A stretch of 64,000 bases of DNA from Chloroflexota bacterium (GCA_020161265.1 JAIUOC010000002.1:372001-436000), one strand, 5' to 3'. Shown: positions 16,665-25,464, counted from the stretch's first letter. Translations and numbers: made by a program. Notes: a model not told the origin generated them from the sequence alone.

Positions 16665-17757
16665 GACTTTGCTCCACCACTGCCAATTTACTACATGGAA
16701 TAACCAACGGCGTAAGATGTTCTTCGATTAGGCTGCGTTGAGTTTCGAGCCATGGTGGCAATTTTAGGCTTTTACCCAATTGCTCAACTGGCTCATCGAC
16801 TGCAAAACCAGGCCCAAGCGTTGCCAACTCAATGATATGCCCATCGGGATCATTGGTATAAATGCTTTTGAAATAAGTCCGATCTTGGACAGGCGAAACG
16901 CGTTTGCCAAAACTCAGCAAGCGTTCGCGCCATGCCAACTGCTCATCGTCGTTAGCAACTGCAAAAGCAATATGATGGGTTTGGCCAGCACCCATGCGTA
17001 CAGGCCGCGTATGCGCTGGATCACGCTCAAAATAGGTCATGACCGTGCCAGGTTTGCCATTCTCACTGCCCCAGTACCAGTGCGCCGAAGTTGGATCATC
17101 GAAGTTATAGGTCATTTTGACTCGTTGCAAGCCCAAAATACCTGCATAAAACTCGTGCGAACGCTCGACGCTCGCGCCGATTGCTGAAATATGGTGCAAG
17201 CCTTCGTGCAACGACATATCGGCGGTAATTTCGGGCACTGGTTCTGGCCAATTGATCGTAGCAATATCACATTCGTTACGATTGCTGCTCATCAAATCCA
17301 TTGGTGGCATCAAGGCTGTTTGTCCAAGGCTTTCCAATGGCTCATCGACCGTCCAGCCTGGGCCTTTGGTCGCAATTTCGATGATCGTGCCATCGGGATC
17401 ACGGAAGTACAGCGATTTGAAATAGTTACGATCGTATGGGCCGTTGACCCGTACTTTGGCATCGAGCAAACGGCGTTTCCATTTGAGCAAAGCCTGCTCG
17501 TTGGCAACGCTCAGCGCCAAGTGATGGGTGCCACCGATGCCAGTTGCCCCGCGCGGCGCACGTGGCCATTCAAAAAAAGTGATAATCGTGCCAGCAGAGC
17601 CATGCTGATCGCCAAAATAAAGATGATAGGAACCGGGATCGTCGAAATTCACGGTTTGCTTGACCAAACGCAGCCCCAATACGCCAGTATAAAAATCAAC
17701 AGTTCGCTGCGCATCTGCACTAACAATTGTAATATGATGTAAGCCCAAAATCGACAT
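16654..17757 (-). CDS. ring-cleaving dioxygenase, MhqO/LinE-like VOC protein
   Basis: A 367-residue protein with two glyoxalase/VOC modules. The first half starts SILGLHHITIVSADAQRTVDFYTGVLGLR. The second repeats it as EGLHHISAIGASVERSHEFYAG. Metal ligands are expected at the His of LHHIT, the later GGTHHLA or QTHHIAFAV His, and Glu of GTIIEIAT or GHIIELAT. Family members are Fe(II)-dependent extradiol (hydro)quinone dioxygenases. The ATG at 17757 has AGGAG 8 nt upstream; a TTG 9 nt further up is rejected. First of the two overlapping genes with the MhqD-like esterase; the FMN reductase lies 54 nt upstream on the same strand. Confidence 0.9.
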   Translation of the reverse strand: MSILGLHHITIVSADAQRTVDFYTGVLGLRLVKQTVNFDDPGSYHLYFGDQHGSAGTIITFFEWPRAPRGATGIGGTHHLALSVANEQALLKWKRRLLDAKVRVNGPYDRNYFKSLYFRDPDGTIIEIATKGPGWTVDEPLESLGQTALMPPMDLMSSNRNECDIATINWPEPVPEITADMSLHEGLHHISAIGASVERSHEFYAGILGLQRVKMTYNFDDPTSAHWYWGSENGKPGTVMTYFERDPAHTRPVRMGAGQTHHIAFAVANDDEQLAWRERLLSFGKRVSPVQDRTYFKSIYTNDPDGHIIELATLGPGFAVDEPVEQLGKSLKLPPWLETQRSLIEEHLTPLVIPCSKLAVVEQSHAF

Positions 17758-17811
17758 AATCAACACTCCTTTGTGTGAACATGCGACGACCCGGTTGCCC
17801 TAATTAACTAT

Positions 17812-18375
17812 TTATTGACTTAACCGTTTCGTCCAAGCCACAAGCGCTTCTAAATGGTTACGTACAACCTTGCGGGTTGGTTCATCGTGTAATTGACCAT
17901 CGCTAAACTTTTTGTCTGCGAAGGTAATCATCACCTCAGGTTTATTTAAGGGATGCATGTTGGTATTGACGGTCACTTGGCGTAAATGGTGCTGGCCGCG
18001 AGCGGTGCCATAGGCTCCAACGCTTGCGCCAATAATTCCCAAGGGCTTGCCGCTCAGTGGCATCTCGCCAGCGCTACCAGGCCGCGAAGCCCAATCGAGC
18101 GCATTTTTCAGCACGCCAGGAATTGAGTAGTTGTACTCAGGCGTGGCGATTAGTACAGCATCGGCTTGACTAATTGCTTGGCGAAGGATTTGCACACTGC
18201 TCGGGAAGCCATGTTGCTCAACATCCTCATTGAATAACGGAATATCATGCAATGTGACGATATTGAACTCCACGTCATCGGGCATTAACCCAGCCGCAGC
18301 CCACAACAACGCCGTGTTATACGAATCCTTGCGCAAGCTGCCCGAAATCCCAACAATCTTGAGTGTGTCTGCCAT
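17812..18375 (-). CDS. NAD(P)H-dependent FMN reductase, quinone/chromate-reductase type
   Basis: A 187-residue flavodoxin-fold protein. GISGSLRKDSYNTALLW is the FMN-phosphate loop, and ATPEYNYSIPGVLKNALDW is the diagnostic ChrR/YieF/SsuE motif. The GIIGASVGAYGTARGQ loop follows. It gives two-electron reduction of quinones, azo compounds or metals by a cytoplasmic dimer. GGAGG lies 10 nt before the ATG at 18375. It heads a probable transcript with the dioxygenase and esterase, making a reduce-cleave-hydrolyse quinone detoxification module. A repeat array 70-100 nt upstream may bind the regulator. Confidence 0.9.
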   Translation of the reverse strand: MADTLKIVGISGSLRKDSYNTALLWAAAGLMPDDVEFNIVTLHDIPLFNEDVEQHGFPSSVQILRQAISQADAVLIATPEYNYSIPGVLKNALDWASRPGSAGEMPLSGKPLGIIGASVGAYGTARGQHHLRQVTVNTNMHPLNKPEVMITFADKKFSDGQLHDEPTRKVVRNHLEALVAWTKRLSQ

Positions 18376-18444
18376 AGACGAACTTCCTCCAACAAATGGT
18401 TGTTGATGATCACACACTGATTGTATCGCGATAATACGATCGTG

Positions 18445-18474
18445 TTGTCCGTCAAGTTGTCCATCTTTTTGTCC
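18445..18474 (-). promoter_or_regulatory. three TTGTCC direct repeats at exact 12-bp spacing
   Basis: TTGTCC occurs at 18445, 18457 and 18469, upstream of the FMN reductase start at 18375. The 12-bp period puts the copies roughly one helical turn apart. This resembles a site for a regulator binding direct repeats; the regulator is not in the window. Confidence 0.45.
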
Positions 18475-18500
18475 TTGGAAGCGTCCTATTTTCGTTAAAC

Positions 18501-18526
18501 AATAAAGAGCAGCAGGTGCTGCTCTT
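18501..18526 (-). terminator. terminator of rsbST
   Basis: AAGAGCAGCA (18505-18514) pairs with TGCTGCTCTT (18517-18526). On the minus strand it is followed by TATTGTTT. It is 27 nt past the rsbT stop. Confidence 0.8.
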
Positions 18527-18552
18527 GGTCGGGGTGAATTCTGATCGGTTGT

Positions 18553-18966
18553 TTAGGGGCGTTTCCATTTGCGGCAGGTAATTTTGGTACCCTCGCCGAC
18601 CACCGACTCAATTTCGAACTCATCCATGAGCCGTTTTGCACCTGGCATGCCCATCCCCATCCCCTTGGAGGTGGTATAGCCATCCTGCATCACGAGGCTA
18701 ATATCCTCGATCCCTGGCCCTTGGTCTTCGCAAACGACCTGAAGCCCCTTGCGGAGCCCCTGTTGAATTTCACTGACAGTGACAGTACCTTCACCGGCGT
18801 AGAGATAAATATTCCGCGCCAGTTCGGAGATCGCGGTAGCAATCCGTGCTTGGTCGATAGCGCCAAAGCCCATTGCCTTAGCCATATCGCGGGCCGCCAT
18901 CCGTGCCGCCACAATGTCGAGGTCGCTCTGAATTGTGATGACTTTATTAGGCATTGCCATCCGCAT
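18553..18966 (-). CDS. rsbT: RsbT-type serine kinase (stressosome switch kinase)
   Basis: A GHKL-fold kinase of 137 residues that phosphorylates RsbS and, once released, activates a downstream phosphatase or cyclase. Near-canonical RsbT blocks are seen: ISELARNIYLYAGEG (N-box), CEDQGPGIEDI (G1), DGYTTSKGMGMGMPGAKRLMDEF (G2 region) and GEGTKI. Three in-frame ATGs (18966, 18960, 18954) all overlap the rsbS end. The first is taken, with GGAG 4 nt upstream; the third gives the most typical N-terminus. It is translationally coupled to rsbS. No rsbR, rsbU or rsbX lies next to it. Confidence 0.93.
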   Translation of the reverse strand: MRMAMPNKVITIQSDLDIVAARMAARDMAKAMGFGAIDQARIATAISELARNIYLYAGEGTVTVSEIQQGLRKGLQVVCEDQGPGIEDISLVMQDGYTTSKGMGMGMPGAKRLMDEFEIESVVGEGTKITCRKWKRP

Positions 18967-19330
18967 TGTTCTCCGTAATCAGCCGCAACTTAGCGATGCC
19001 TTTTTCCAAATTCAGCGCCGTTGTGACACCAGGCAACTCAAGCCCAAGCTCCACCAACGTAATTGCGACGGCTGGTTGCAACCCTGTAATAACAACGGTT
19101 GTCCCCATCAGGCGAGCCATCGCCGCAATATCACTAATCAAGCGGCCTACGAAGCTGTCTAATACATCCATCGCCGTTAGATCGATGATGACCCCTTTTG
19201 CTTTGGTCTCATAGATCTTCTGGAGAACCGCGTCTTTGAACTGAATTGCTTGCATGTCATACAGGGCAACCTGAACCGAAGCAATTAAAAAGTTCTCGAT
19301 CTTAAGAATTGGAATATTAACGATGTCCAA
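18947..19330 (-). CDS. rsbS: RsbS-type STAS-domain antagonist
   Basis: Core stressosome STAS protein that holds RsbT until Ser phosphorylation. The TTG start at 19330 is chosen: GGGAGG lies 4 nt upstream and the N-terminus then reads MDIVNIPILKIENF. It gives 127 residues and places the phosphoacceptor at Ser59 in DVLDSF, the same number as in Bacillus subtilis RsbS. A GTG 36 nt further up would add a 12-residue extension and is less likely. The core KGVIIDLTAMDVLDSF and ITGLQPAVAITLVELGLEL are family hallmarks. An upstream promoter is visible. Confidence 0.93.
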   Translation of the reverse strand: MDIVNIPILKIENFLIASVQVALYDMQAIQFKDAVLQKIYETKAKGVIIDLTAMDVLDSFVGRLISDIAAMARLMGTTVVITGLQPAVAITLVELGLELPGVTTALNLEKGIAKLRLITENNADGNA

Positions 19331-19396
19331 GCGGCCTCCCTGAAGTCGAACGCGAAGATGAGCCACAACAAAAGCTTGCGTATGGAGTATGTGCCT

Positions 19397-19425
19397 ATTA
19401 TACGTATGATATTGCTACTCGGCAA
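19397..19425 (-). promoter_or_regulatory. probable rsbST promoter
   Basis: On the minus strand: TTGCCG (19425-19420), 17-nt spacer, TATAAT (19402-19397). The -10 is perfect and the -35 matches four of six. It leaves a leader of about 60 nt before the rsbS TTG. Confidence 0.6.
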
Positions 19426-19577
19426 GCGTGAGTTTGCTGCTCATTTCGGAGTAATTTTCGCTATCATACAGCATAAAGCATCTCTATGCACATGTTTTTA
19501 GGCCTGTCCTAGGCTATAACAGGACTTAAGGATTACTCACGGCGGGTTTTAGCAAATCTAGCAACGAAAGGTTGATG

Positions 19578-19958
19578 ATGTTTAATGCACTTTTGATGCT
19601 CTGGCGTGGTTTGGGTGGGCGTTGCCCCACATGTGGCTATGGGCACATGTTCAAAACATTTTTTGGCCTAATTGAAGGGTGCGCGGGCTGTGGCCTACGC
19701 TTTGAAGGAACTGGCGATCAAAGTACGGGGGCAATGGGAATTTCATTAACAATCACCGTAGCACTTGGCTTTGCTGGAGCATTAATTTTAGTTTGGCAAT
19801 GGCCTGACCATTTAATTCTGGGTACTGCTGGGTTAATTGGCGTGCTGAGTATTTTTCAATTGTTCTGCTACCGGGTGTCGCGTGGCTTCTGGATTGGCAT
19901 TCTAGCAATTACTGGGGCGATCCACGAGGATGAGCGGCGCGATGAGTTTTTTCTTTAA
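19578..19958 (+). CDS. DUF983 family membrane protein
   Basis: A 126-residue protein. A zinc-ribbon-like N-terminus (GRCPTCGYGHMF, then EGCAGCGLRF, a CxxC pair twice) precedes two membrane helices (ISLTITVALGFAGALILVW and LILGTAGLIGVLSIFQLFCY). This is the DUF983 layout, sometimes seen near cytochrome oxidase genes, with no established function. Two ATGs and a TTG lie together (19572-19580); the ATG at 19578 has the best spacing from GAAAGG. It stands alone before ppk. Confidence 0.85.
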   Translation: MFNALLMLWRGLGGRCPTCGYGHMFKTFFGLIEGCAGCGLRFEGTGDQSTGAMGISLTITVALGFAGALILVWQWPDHLILGTAGLIGVLSIFQLFCYRVSRGFWIGILAITGAIHEDERRDEFFL

Positions 19959-20065
19959 ACCTTGGTTAAATTTAGCCATTGTCGTAGGTTTACTGGTTGT
20001 AGGGCACACTTTTTGCCGTACAATGGCAACGCCGTTTTGATCTTGAATGTGGAAAGAAGCGTCCC

Positions 20066-22153
20066 ATGACTGAGTTGTTGATACCCGACACAGTTGCTGA
20101 ACCACTAAATTTGGCTGACCCACGAAATTTTCTGAATCGTGAATTGAGTTCGTTAGCGTTTCATCGGCGCGTCTTAGAGGAAGCCCTCGATCCTTCATTG
20201 CCCTTGTTGGAGCGCGTGAAATTTTTGGCGATTTTCAGCACCAATCTCGATGAGTTTTTTATGATTCGGGTTTCGGGGATTCGCCAGCAAGTTGCAGCGC
20301 GGGTCTTTGAACGCTCAGCCGATGGCAAAACGCCGCTTGAGCAATTACGTGCAATTCGGGCAGCAGTTGCGCCCTTGATGGAAATGCAGCGCGAATGCTT
20401 TACCCAAGATTTGCAGCCCAAATTGGCTGCCGAAGGGGTTTTCATTCAAGAATATAGCCAGCTTTCGATTCATCAACAGGCGTGGCTCAAAAATTATTTT
20501 GATAATGAGATTTTTCCGGTGCTGACCCCCTTGGCATTTGACCCAGGCCATCCCTTCCCACATATTTCTAATTTGAGCCTCAATTTGGCGGTGGTGATTC
20601 AAGACCCTGATAGCGATGAACATTTTGCGCGGATCAAAGTGCCCGCTTCGTTGCCACGCTTGGTCAGCGTGCCCAGCGAGCAGCCAAATACCGTTTGTTA
20701 TACTTGGCTCGAACAAATTATCGCCGAAAATATTAGCACGCTCTTTCCTGGCGTACAGGTTTCTGAGGCTTATACCTTTCGAGTTATTCGCAACGCCGAT
20801 GTCGAAATTGAAGAAGATGAAGCCGCCGATTTGCTTGAGACGATTCAGGCAGGTGTCCGTCAACGCCGTTTTGGCTCAGTCACCAAGCTTTCAGTTCACT
20901 CGACCATGCCGCCACGAATTGTCGATTTGCTGATCGATAACCTTGAGGTTGAACGCGATGATGTCTATCAATTGAATGGTTCGCTCGATTTGAGCAGCCT
21001 CATGAGTGTCGTGCGCTTGGATCGTTGGCAGTTGAAGCTGCCACCATTCAAGCCCAGCGTGCCAGCGGTGCTTTCAACGGGCGAAGATATTTTCAATGTA
21101 GTGCAACGCCGCGATGTGCTGCTGCATCATCCCTACGATTCGTTTATGCCAGTGGTGGATTTTCTGCAAGCAGCGGCGCGTGACCCAAACGTGTTGGCGA
21201 TTAAACAAACGCTCTATCGGGTTGGCTCGAATTCGCCAATTGTTAAAGCCTTGCTCAAAGCGCGTGAGAACGATAAACAGGTAGCGGTGCTGGTGGAACT
21301 CAAAGCGCGTTTCGATGAGGAAAATAACATTGAATGGGCCAAGGCTTTGGAACGTGAAGGCGTGCATGTGGTTTATGGCTTGATGGGCTTGAAAACTCAC
21401 TGCAAAGTTGCCTTGGTGGTGCGCAAAGAGCGCGATGGCGTATCGCGTTATCTGCACCTTGGTACAGGCAATTACAACGCTGTAACCGCCAATATTTATA
21501 CCGACCTTGGTTTGCTGACCTGTAATCCTGATTTTGGGGCTGATGCCTCGGATTTGTTTAATTTTCTCACAGGCTACTCGCGCCAAAGCCAATTTCGCAA
21601 ATTATGGATTGCCCCGATCAATTTGCGCCGCCGCTTGACCCATATGATCGAGCGCGAGATTCAACATCAACAAGCTGGGCGGAGCGGCAAATTAATTTTC
21701 AAAATGAATTCGCTGGTTGACCCAAACATCATTCAATTGCTCTATCGGGCTTCGCAGGCTGGGGTTGAAATTCAATTATTGGTTCGCGGCATGTGTTCGC
21801 TACGACCTGGGGTTGAAGGCTTGAGCGAAACCATCCAAGTTAAGAGTATTGTTGGGCGCTTTTTGGAGCATAGTCGCCTGTATTATGCTCGCAATGGCGG
21901 CGACGAGCAATTATATGTTGGCAGCGCCGATTTGATGGAGCGCAATTTAGATCGCCGAGTTGAGGTTTTATTCCCAATCGAAGACCCAAGTTTATTGAAC
22001 TATATTCGTGAAGAGATTTTGGGCGTGGCATGGCGCGATACCGCCAAAGCACGAATTTTGCTGCCCAATGGCTTATATGGCTGTAATTTGCCACCTGCTG
22101 GCGAAGAACCCTTCGATAGCCAGATGTATTTTTTGCGTCGCCACACAGCTTAA
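20066..22153 (+). CDS. ppk1: polyphosphate kinase 1
   Basis: Reversible synthesis of polyphosphate from ATP. The 695-residue protein has the usual four-domain layout: N domain with NRELSSLAFHRRVLEEA, head domain, then two PLD-like catalytic domains. The autophosphorylated His lies in GLKTHCKVAL (equivalent of E. coli His435), followed by RYLHLGTGNYNAVTA. The second His lies in VGRFLEHSRLYY (equivalent of His592). The monocistronic look and trailing hairpin suggest independent expression. No exopolyphosphatase gene is adjacent. Confidence 0.97.
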   Translation: MTELLIPDTVAEPLNLADPRNFLNRELSSLAFHRRVLEEALDPSLPLLERVKFLAIFSTNLDEFFMIRVSGIRQQVAARVFERSADGKTPLEQLRAIRAAVAPLMEMQRECFTQDLQPKLAAEGVFIQEYSQLSIHQQAWLKNYFDNEIFPVLTPLAFDPGHPFPHISNLSLNLAVVIQDPDSDEHFARIKVPASLPRLVSVPSEQPNTVCYTWLEQIIAENISTLFPGVQVSEAYTFRVIRNADVEIEEDEAADLLETIQAGVRQRRFGSVTKLSVHSTMPPRIVDLLIDNLEVERDDVYQLNGSLDLSSLMSVVRLDRWQLKLPPFKPSVPAVLSTGEDIFNVVQRRDVLLHHPYDSFMPVVDFLQAAARDPNVLAIKQTLYRVGSNSPIVKALLKARENDKQVAVLVELKARFDEENNIEWAKALEREGVHVVYGLMGLKTHCKVALVVRKERDGVSRYLHLGTGNYNAVTANIYTDLGLLTCNPDFGADASDLFNFLTGYSRQSQFRKLWIAPINLRRRLTHMIEREIQHQQAGRSGKLIFKMNSLVDPNIIQLLYRASQAGVEIQLLVRGMCSLRPGVEGLSETIQVKSIVGRFLEHSRLYYARNGGDEQLYVGSADLMERNLDRRVEVLFPIEDPSLLNYIREEILGVAWRDTAKARILLPNGLYGCNLPPAGEEPFDSQMYFLRRHTA

Positions 22154-22160
22154 GCTACCA

Positions 22161-22190
22161 TAAGAGCGAACTCGGCTGGGTTCGCTCTTA
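22161..22190 (+). terminator. terminator after ppk1
   Basis: TAAGAGCGAAC pairs with GTTCGCTCTTA, 11 bp with an 8-nt loop, followed by GTGTTT. It starts 8 nt after the stop. Confidence 0.75.
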
Positions 22191-22242
22191 GTGTTTAACC
22201 TCTACTCAACTCCACAATCGCACTTTGCTTGGGGGAATCACA

Positions 22243-24261
22243 ATGACTGCTTGTGGTGGTGCCCAGTTTTCGTGTAGCCAGCTTTTGCTACAATTGGTAA
22301 TTTTTGGCTTGGCCAATGGCGCAATTATCGCCCTGAATGCGATCAGTGTGACGCTGGTGTATAGCGTTGTGCGCATGCTCAATTTTGCCCATGGCGATTT
22401 ATTTTCCTTGCTCACGGTTTTGGCCGCTGAATCAATCGCGATTTTGGGCTTGCAAGTTGGCGCTTCATGGCTCTCGATTGGGCTGGGGTTGCTGGTAGTA
22501 TTGGTTGTTTGCGCAGTGGTTGGGGCAGGCACAGGCCTGCTCATCGAACAAATTGGCTTTCGGCCTTTTCGCGGGGCTTCGCGTCTAGCCCCGTTGATGG
22601 CAACCCTTGGGATTTCATTTATGCTCTACCAAGCCGCTTTGTTTGTGCGTACCCTGACCAACGCCGTTATTCCAGGCGAACATCGCAGTGTGCCTGGCAT
22701 TCCTGAAGTAGCCCGAATTAATGTGCCCGATCTGTTGCCGCATGGCAATTTGTTTGGCGATGCGGCGCTGATTTTACAAGGCAAAGATTTGATTGTACTG
22801 GCGGCAGCGGTGAGTGTGGCGCTGAGCGTGCATTGGCTATTGCAGCGCACCCGCTTTGGTTGGAAACTCCAAGCCAGCGCCGCCGACCCGACCATGGCCC
22901 AGTTGTGTGGCATCAACTACAGTGCAACGTTACGTCAAGTTTTTGCGCTTGGCGGTGCTTTGGCAGGCTTGGCGGCCTTGCTCTTTAGCCTGTATTACAC
23001 TGCGCCCTACACCAATTATGGGGCACAAAGTGGCTTAATTGCCTTTACCGCAGCCTTGTTGGGTGGGGTTGGCAGGCCGCTGGGAGCATTACTGAGTAGC
23101 TTGGCTTTGGGCATTTTGGCGGCCTTCAGCGATTATTTTATCGCCGCCCAGTGGACTCCAGCGCTTACGCTTGGTTTGTTGGTTCTAATTGTGGTGCTGC
23201 GCCAACAACCAAAACTAGACGATAGCCCGATTAATTCAGCCTTGGCTGGAAGCGTCCAAGCAGTACGGCAAAATTGGCGTTGGCTGATCGTGCCAGCATT
23301 CTTGGCCTGTGTGCCGTTGCTAAATAGCTGGTTTGAATTAGGCATTCAAGTTGCTGCGATTCAGATCTTGATTTATGGTTTGCTGGCATTGGGATTAAAC
23401 CTGATTGTTGGCTGGGGCGGCATGCTTGATTTAGGCTATGCTGCGCCGTTTGTGCTAGGCGCTTATTTGGTCGGCTTAATGAGCACGGGCTTGCATGGCG
23501 GTTGGCAAACATGGCTAAGCTCAGGCGAATTGGCAGGAATTTTACTGGTCTGTGGGATTGGCGGCAGCCTATTTGGCTGGCTAATTGGGCTTTTAGCAGC
23601 GCGGCTCGATAATGAACTGTTGGCAATTGTTACCTTTGCACTTGGCGTAATTGCTCAGCGCGTGTTGCAAAATTGGCGCAGCCTGACCAATGGCTCAAGC
23701 GGCATTTCGGGCGTGCCCAATCTGCAAATTTTTGGCTTAGATTTGGCTACGCCCAGCGCGACCTATTATGCAGTGTTAGCAATTACCTGTGGCGTTGGTA
23801 TCTTGGGCTATAACTTGGTGCGTTCGCATTATGGGCGAGCTTTGGCGGCCTTGGCCAGCGATGAATTGGCAGCGGCCAGTGTTGGGGTTGCACCTGTGGC
23901 GCTCAAACGCTTGGCGTATGCTTGGGGTGGCGGCGTGGCGGCCTTGGCTGGTGGCCTGTTCGCAGTCAGTTTTAGCTATATTTCACCCACGTTGGCCGAA
24001 TTTCGGGTTTCGGCAATTGCCTTAATTATTGTGGTTTTGGCGGGTTCGCGGCGAATTATTGCCCCGTTGATCGCCACATGTTTGGTGTTGGGCTACGATT
24101 TATTGCTGATTCCCAAGCTTGGCAAATTGTTTGATGATTTACGCGAGCAAACTGGCAATTGGCTGTGGAGCGCGATTAATCCGCGTGGCGCGAATTTTCT
24201 CAGTTTTGGTTTGATGCTCTATTTGACCGTATGGTATCGCGCACGAGCACGCCGCGCATGA
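22243..24261 (+). CDS. fused LivH-LivM branched-chain amino acid (or amide/urea) ABC permease
   Basis: A 672-residue inner-membrane permease joining the two normally separate subunits. Residues about 1-310 are LivH-like (NGAIIALNAISVTLVYSVVR, the family opening, then LNFAHGDLFSL and GGVGRPLGALLSS). Residues about 345-670 are LivM-like (LIYGLLALGLNLIVGWGGML, YAAPFVLGAYLVGL, GISGVPNLQIF, ELAAASVGVAPVALK). GGGGG lies 7 nt before the ATG at 22243. No ATPase (LivG/F) or binding protein gene is adjacent, so partners must be encoded elsewhere. The substrate could be amino acids, amides or urea. It overlaps the EEP gene by 4 nt. Confidence 0.9.
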   Translation: MTACGGAQFSCSQLLLQLVIFGLANGAIIALNAISVTLVYSVVRMLNFAHGDLFSLLTVLAAESIAILGLQVGASWLSIGLGLLVVLVVCAVVGAGTGLLIEQIGFRPFRGASRLAPLMATLGISFMLYQAALFVRTLTNAVIPGEHRSVPGIPEVARINVPDLLPHGNLFGDAALILQGKDLIVLAAAVSVALSVHWLLQRTRFGWKLQASAADPTMAQLCGINYSATLRQVFALGGALAGLAALLFSLYYTAPYTNYGAQSGLIAFTAALLGGVGRPLGALLSSLALGILAAFSDYFIAAQWTPALTLGLLVLIVVLRQQPKLDDSPINSALAGSVQAVRQNWRWLIVPAFLACVPLLNSWFELGIQVAAIQILIYGLLALGLNLIVGWGGMLDLGYAAPFVLGAYLVGLMSTGLHGGWQTWLSSGELAGILLVCGIGGSLFGWLIGLLAARLDNELLAIVTFALGVIAQRVLQNWRSLTNGSSGISGVPNLQIFGLDLATPSATYYAVLAITCGVGILGYNLVRSHYGRALAALASDELAAASVGVAPVALKRLAYAWGGGVAALAGGLFAVSFSYISPTLAEFRVSAIALIIVVLAGSRRIIAPLIATCLVLGYDLLLIPKLGKLFDDLREQTGNWLWSAINPRGANFLSFGLMLYLTVWYRARARRA

Positions 24262-25172
24262 GTTGGCCACGGCTTTGGTTAGGCTTATGGCTGCTTGGGC
24301 TAGGCCTGAGTTATAGCAACACGGTTGATCTACTGAGCGTGCTGCAACCATGGTTTTTTGCGCCAGCCCTGCCGTTATTGCTGTGGGCAATTCCGCAACG
24401 GCGGCGCTGGCTGAGTGTAATGGCAATCTTTATCGGTTTGATCTGGCTTTGGTTGTACGCTGAGCGTTGGTTACCTCAACCAAGACCAGATACAACGCCA
24501 GCCTTGCGCCTACTCAGTTGGAATGTAGCTGGTTGGAATTTAAACAGCGCTGATATTCTACGAGTGATCAATGATGAACAGCCCGATTTAATTGCCCTGC
24601 AAGAAGTTGATGTTGGCTTGGGTCAACCATTGCAAACAGCCTTAGCTAGCAAGTATCCATATGTTGAATTTCGCCCAGCGAGCGGCGCGGCGCAACCAGC
24701 CGATTTGGCCTTGTGGAGCAAATGGCCGTTTGAGTTAATTCAGCCATGTGCCTATTGGCAATGCTATCGGCGAGCCTATCGCGTGCAGCACCCGCAACAA
24801 CCCTTAATTTTGGTGAATGTGCATATTGAGCATAGCCCGATTCGTTGGCTCAAGTTCGAGCGTGAGCGTGAAGACGCAGCGATTGGGCAAATGATCGCTG
24901 ATTTTAGCCGCACAACCGAGCCATTGCTCTTGGCAGGCGATTTTAATACGGTCGAGCAACAGGCGGGCTATCTGGCATTGAACACGGTTTGGGGTGATAG
25001 TTGGCGCGAACACGGGGTGGGCATGGGTTTTAGCTGGCCGCAGCGATCGTGGCATCCGCCTGTGGTACGCATTGATTATATCTGGCACAACACAGCAATC
25101 CGGCCAATTCAGCTTGAAACAGGAGCTGGCGTATCCGATCATCGTTATTTGATTGGCGCATTTGATTTTTGA
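24258..25172 (+). CDS. endonuclease/exonuclease/phosphatase (EEP) family membrane protein
   Basis: A 304-residue protein. Three N-terminal membrane helices (about 1-80) precede an EEP domain: LSWNVAGWN (Asn), LIALQEVD (catalytic Glu), VNVHIEHSP, LLAGDFNTVE (GDFN), RIDYIWH and GVSDHRYLIG (final Asp-His). All Mg-dependent phosphodiesterase residues are present. Homologues with a membrane anchor include VanX-linked YafD-type proteins; real substrates are unknown. Its ATG overlaps the permease stop (ATGA). A functional link to the permease is not obvious. Confidence 0.88.
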   Translation: MSWPRLWLGLWLLGLGLSYSNTVDLLSVLQPWFFAPALPLLLWAIPQRRRWLSVMAIFIGLIWLWLYAERWLPQPRPDTTPALRLLSWNVAGWNLNSADILRVINDEQPDLIALQEVDVGLGQPLQTALASKYPYVEFRPASGAAQPADLALWSKWPFELIQPCAYWQCYRRAYRVQHPQQPLILVNVHIEHSPIRWLKFEREREDAAIGQMIADFSRTTEPLLLAGDFNTVEQQAGYLALNTVWGDSWREHGVGMGFSWPQRSWHPPVVRIDYIWHNTAIRPIQLETGAGVSDHRYLIGAFDF

Positions 25173-25464
25173 TCCGCCAAGGATGGCATACGCAAGAATT
25201 TTAGCCACGAATTGCACGAATTACACAAATTATATGTTTATTTCTCTAGTCCAGTACTTATGCTCTGTGACTCTGCGTTAAAGCCTGATATCATTTATCC
25301 TTCATCCCTCATAATTCATCCTTTGAAAAACGGTTGCAACTCCCCCGCTTTTAAGCCATAATAGGCACTAACGTTCAGGCTCAAAACAAACAACGCGATG
25401 TTGCGACAGGCTTTTTCTGGCTGGCGGCATCGGTTTTTAATTAATCGTAGTACAAGGAGTTGCA
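25173..25464. other. repeat-bearing intergenic gap before glucan phosphorylase
   Basis: Contains ACGAATTGCACGAATTACAC (about 25206-25225), a CTGTGACTCTGCGTTAA stretch and a CATCCTTC-type repeat (25290-25322), all variants of words found in other gaps here. The promoter for the phosphorylase should lie in 25360-25450. No hexamer pair is convincing. Confidence 0.5.

Noticed and set aside
19504-19523. GTCCT...AGGAC inverted repeat upstream of the DUF983 gene
   Set aside because: Five-base arms with a 10-nt loop are expected by chance.
20345-21592. Long open frames antisense to ppk1 and several other conserved genes
   Set aside because: They lack SDs and family motifs and mirror the codon pattern of clearly conserved genes on the other strand.
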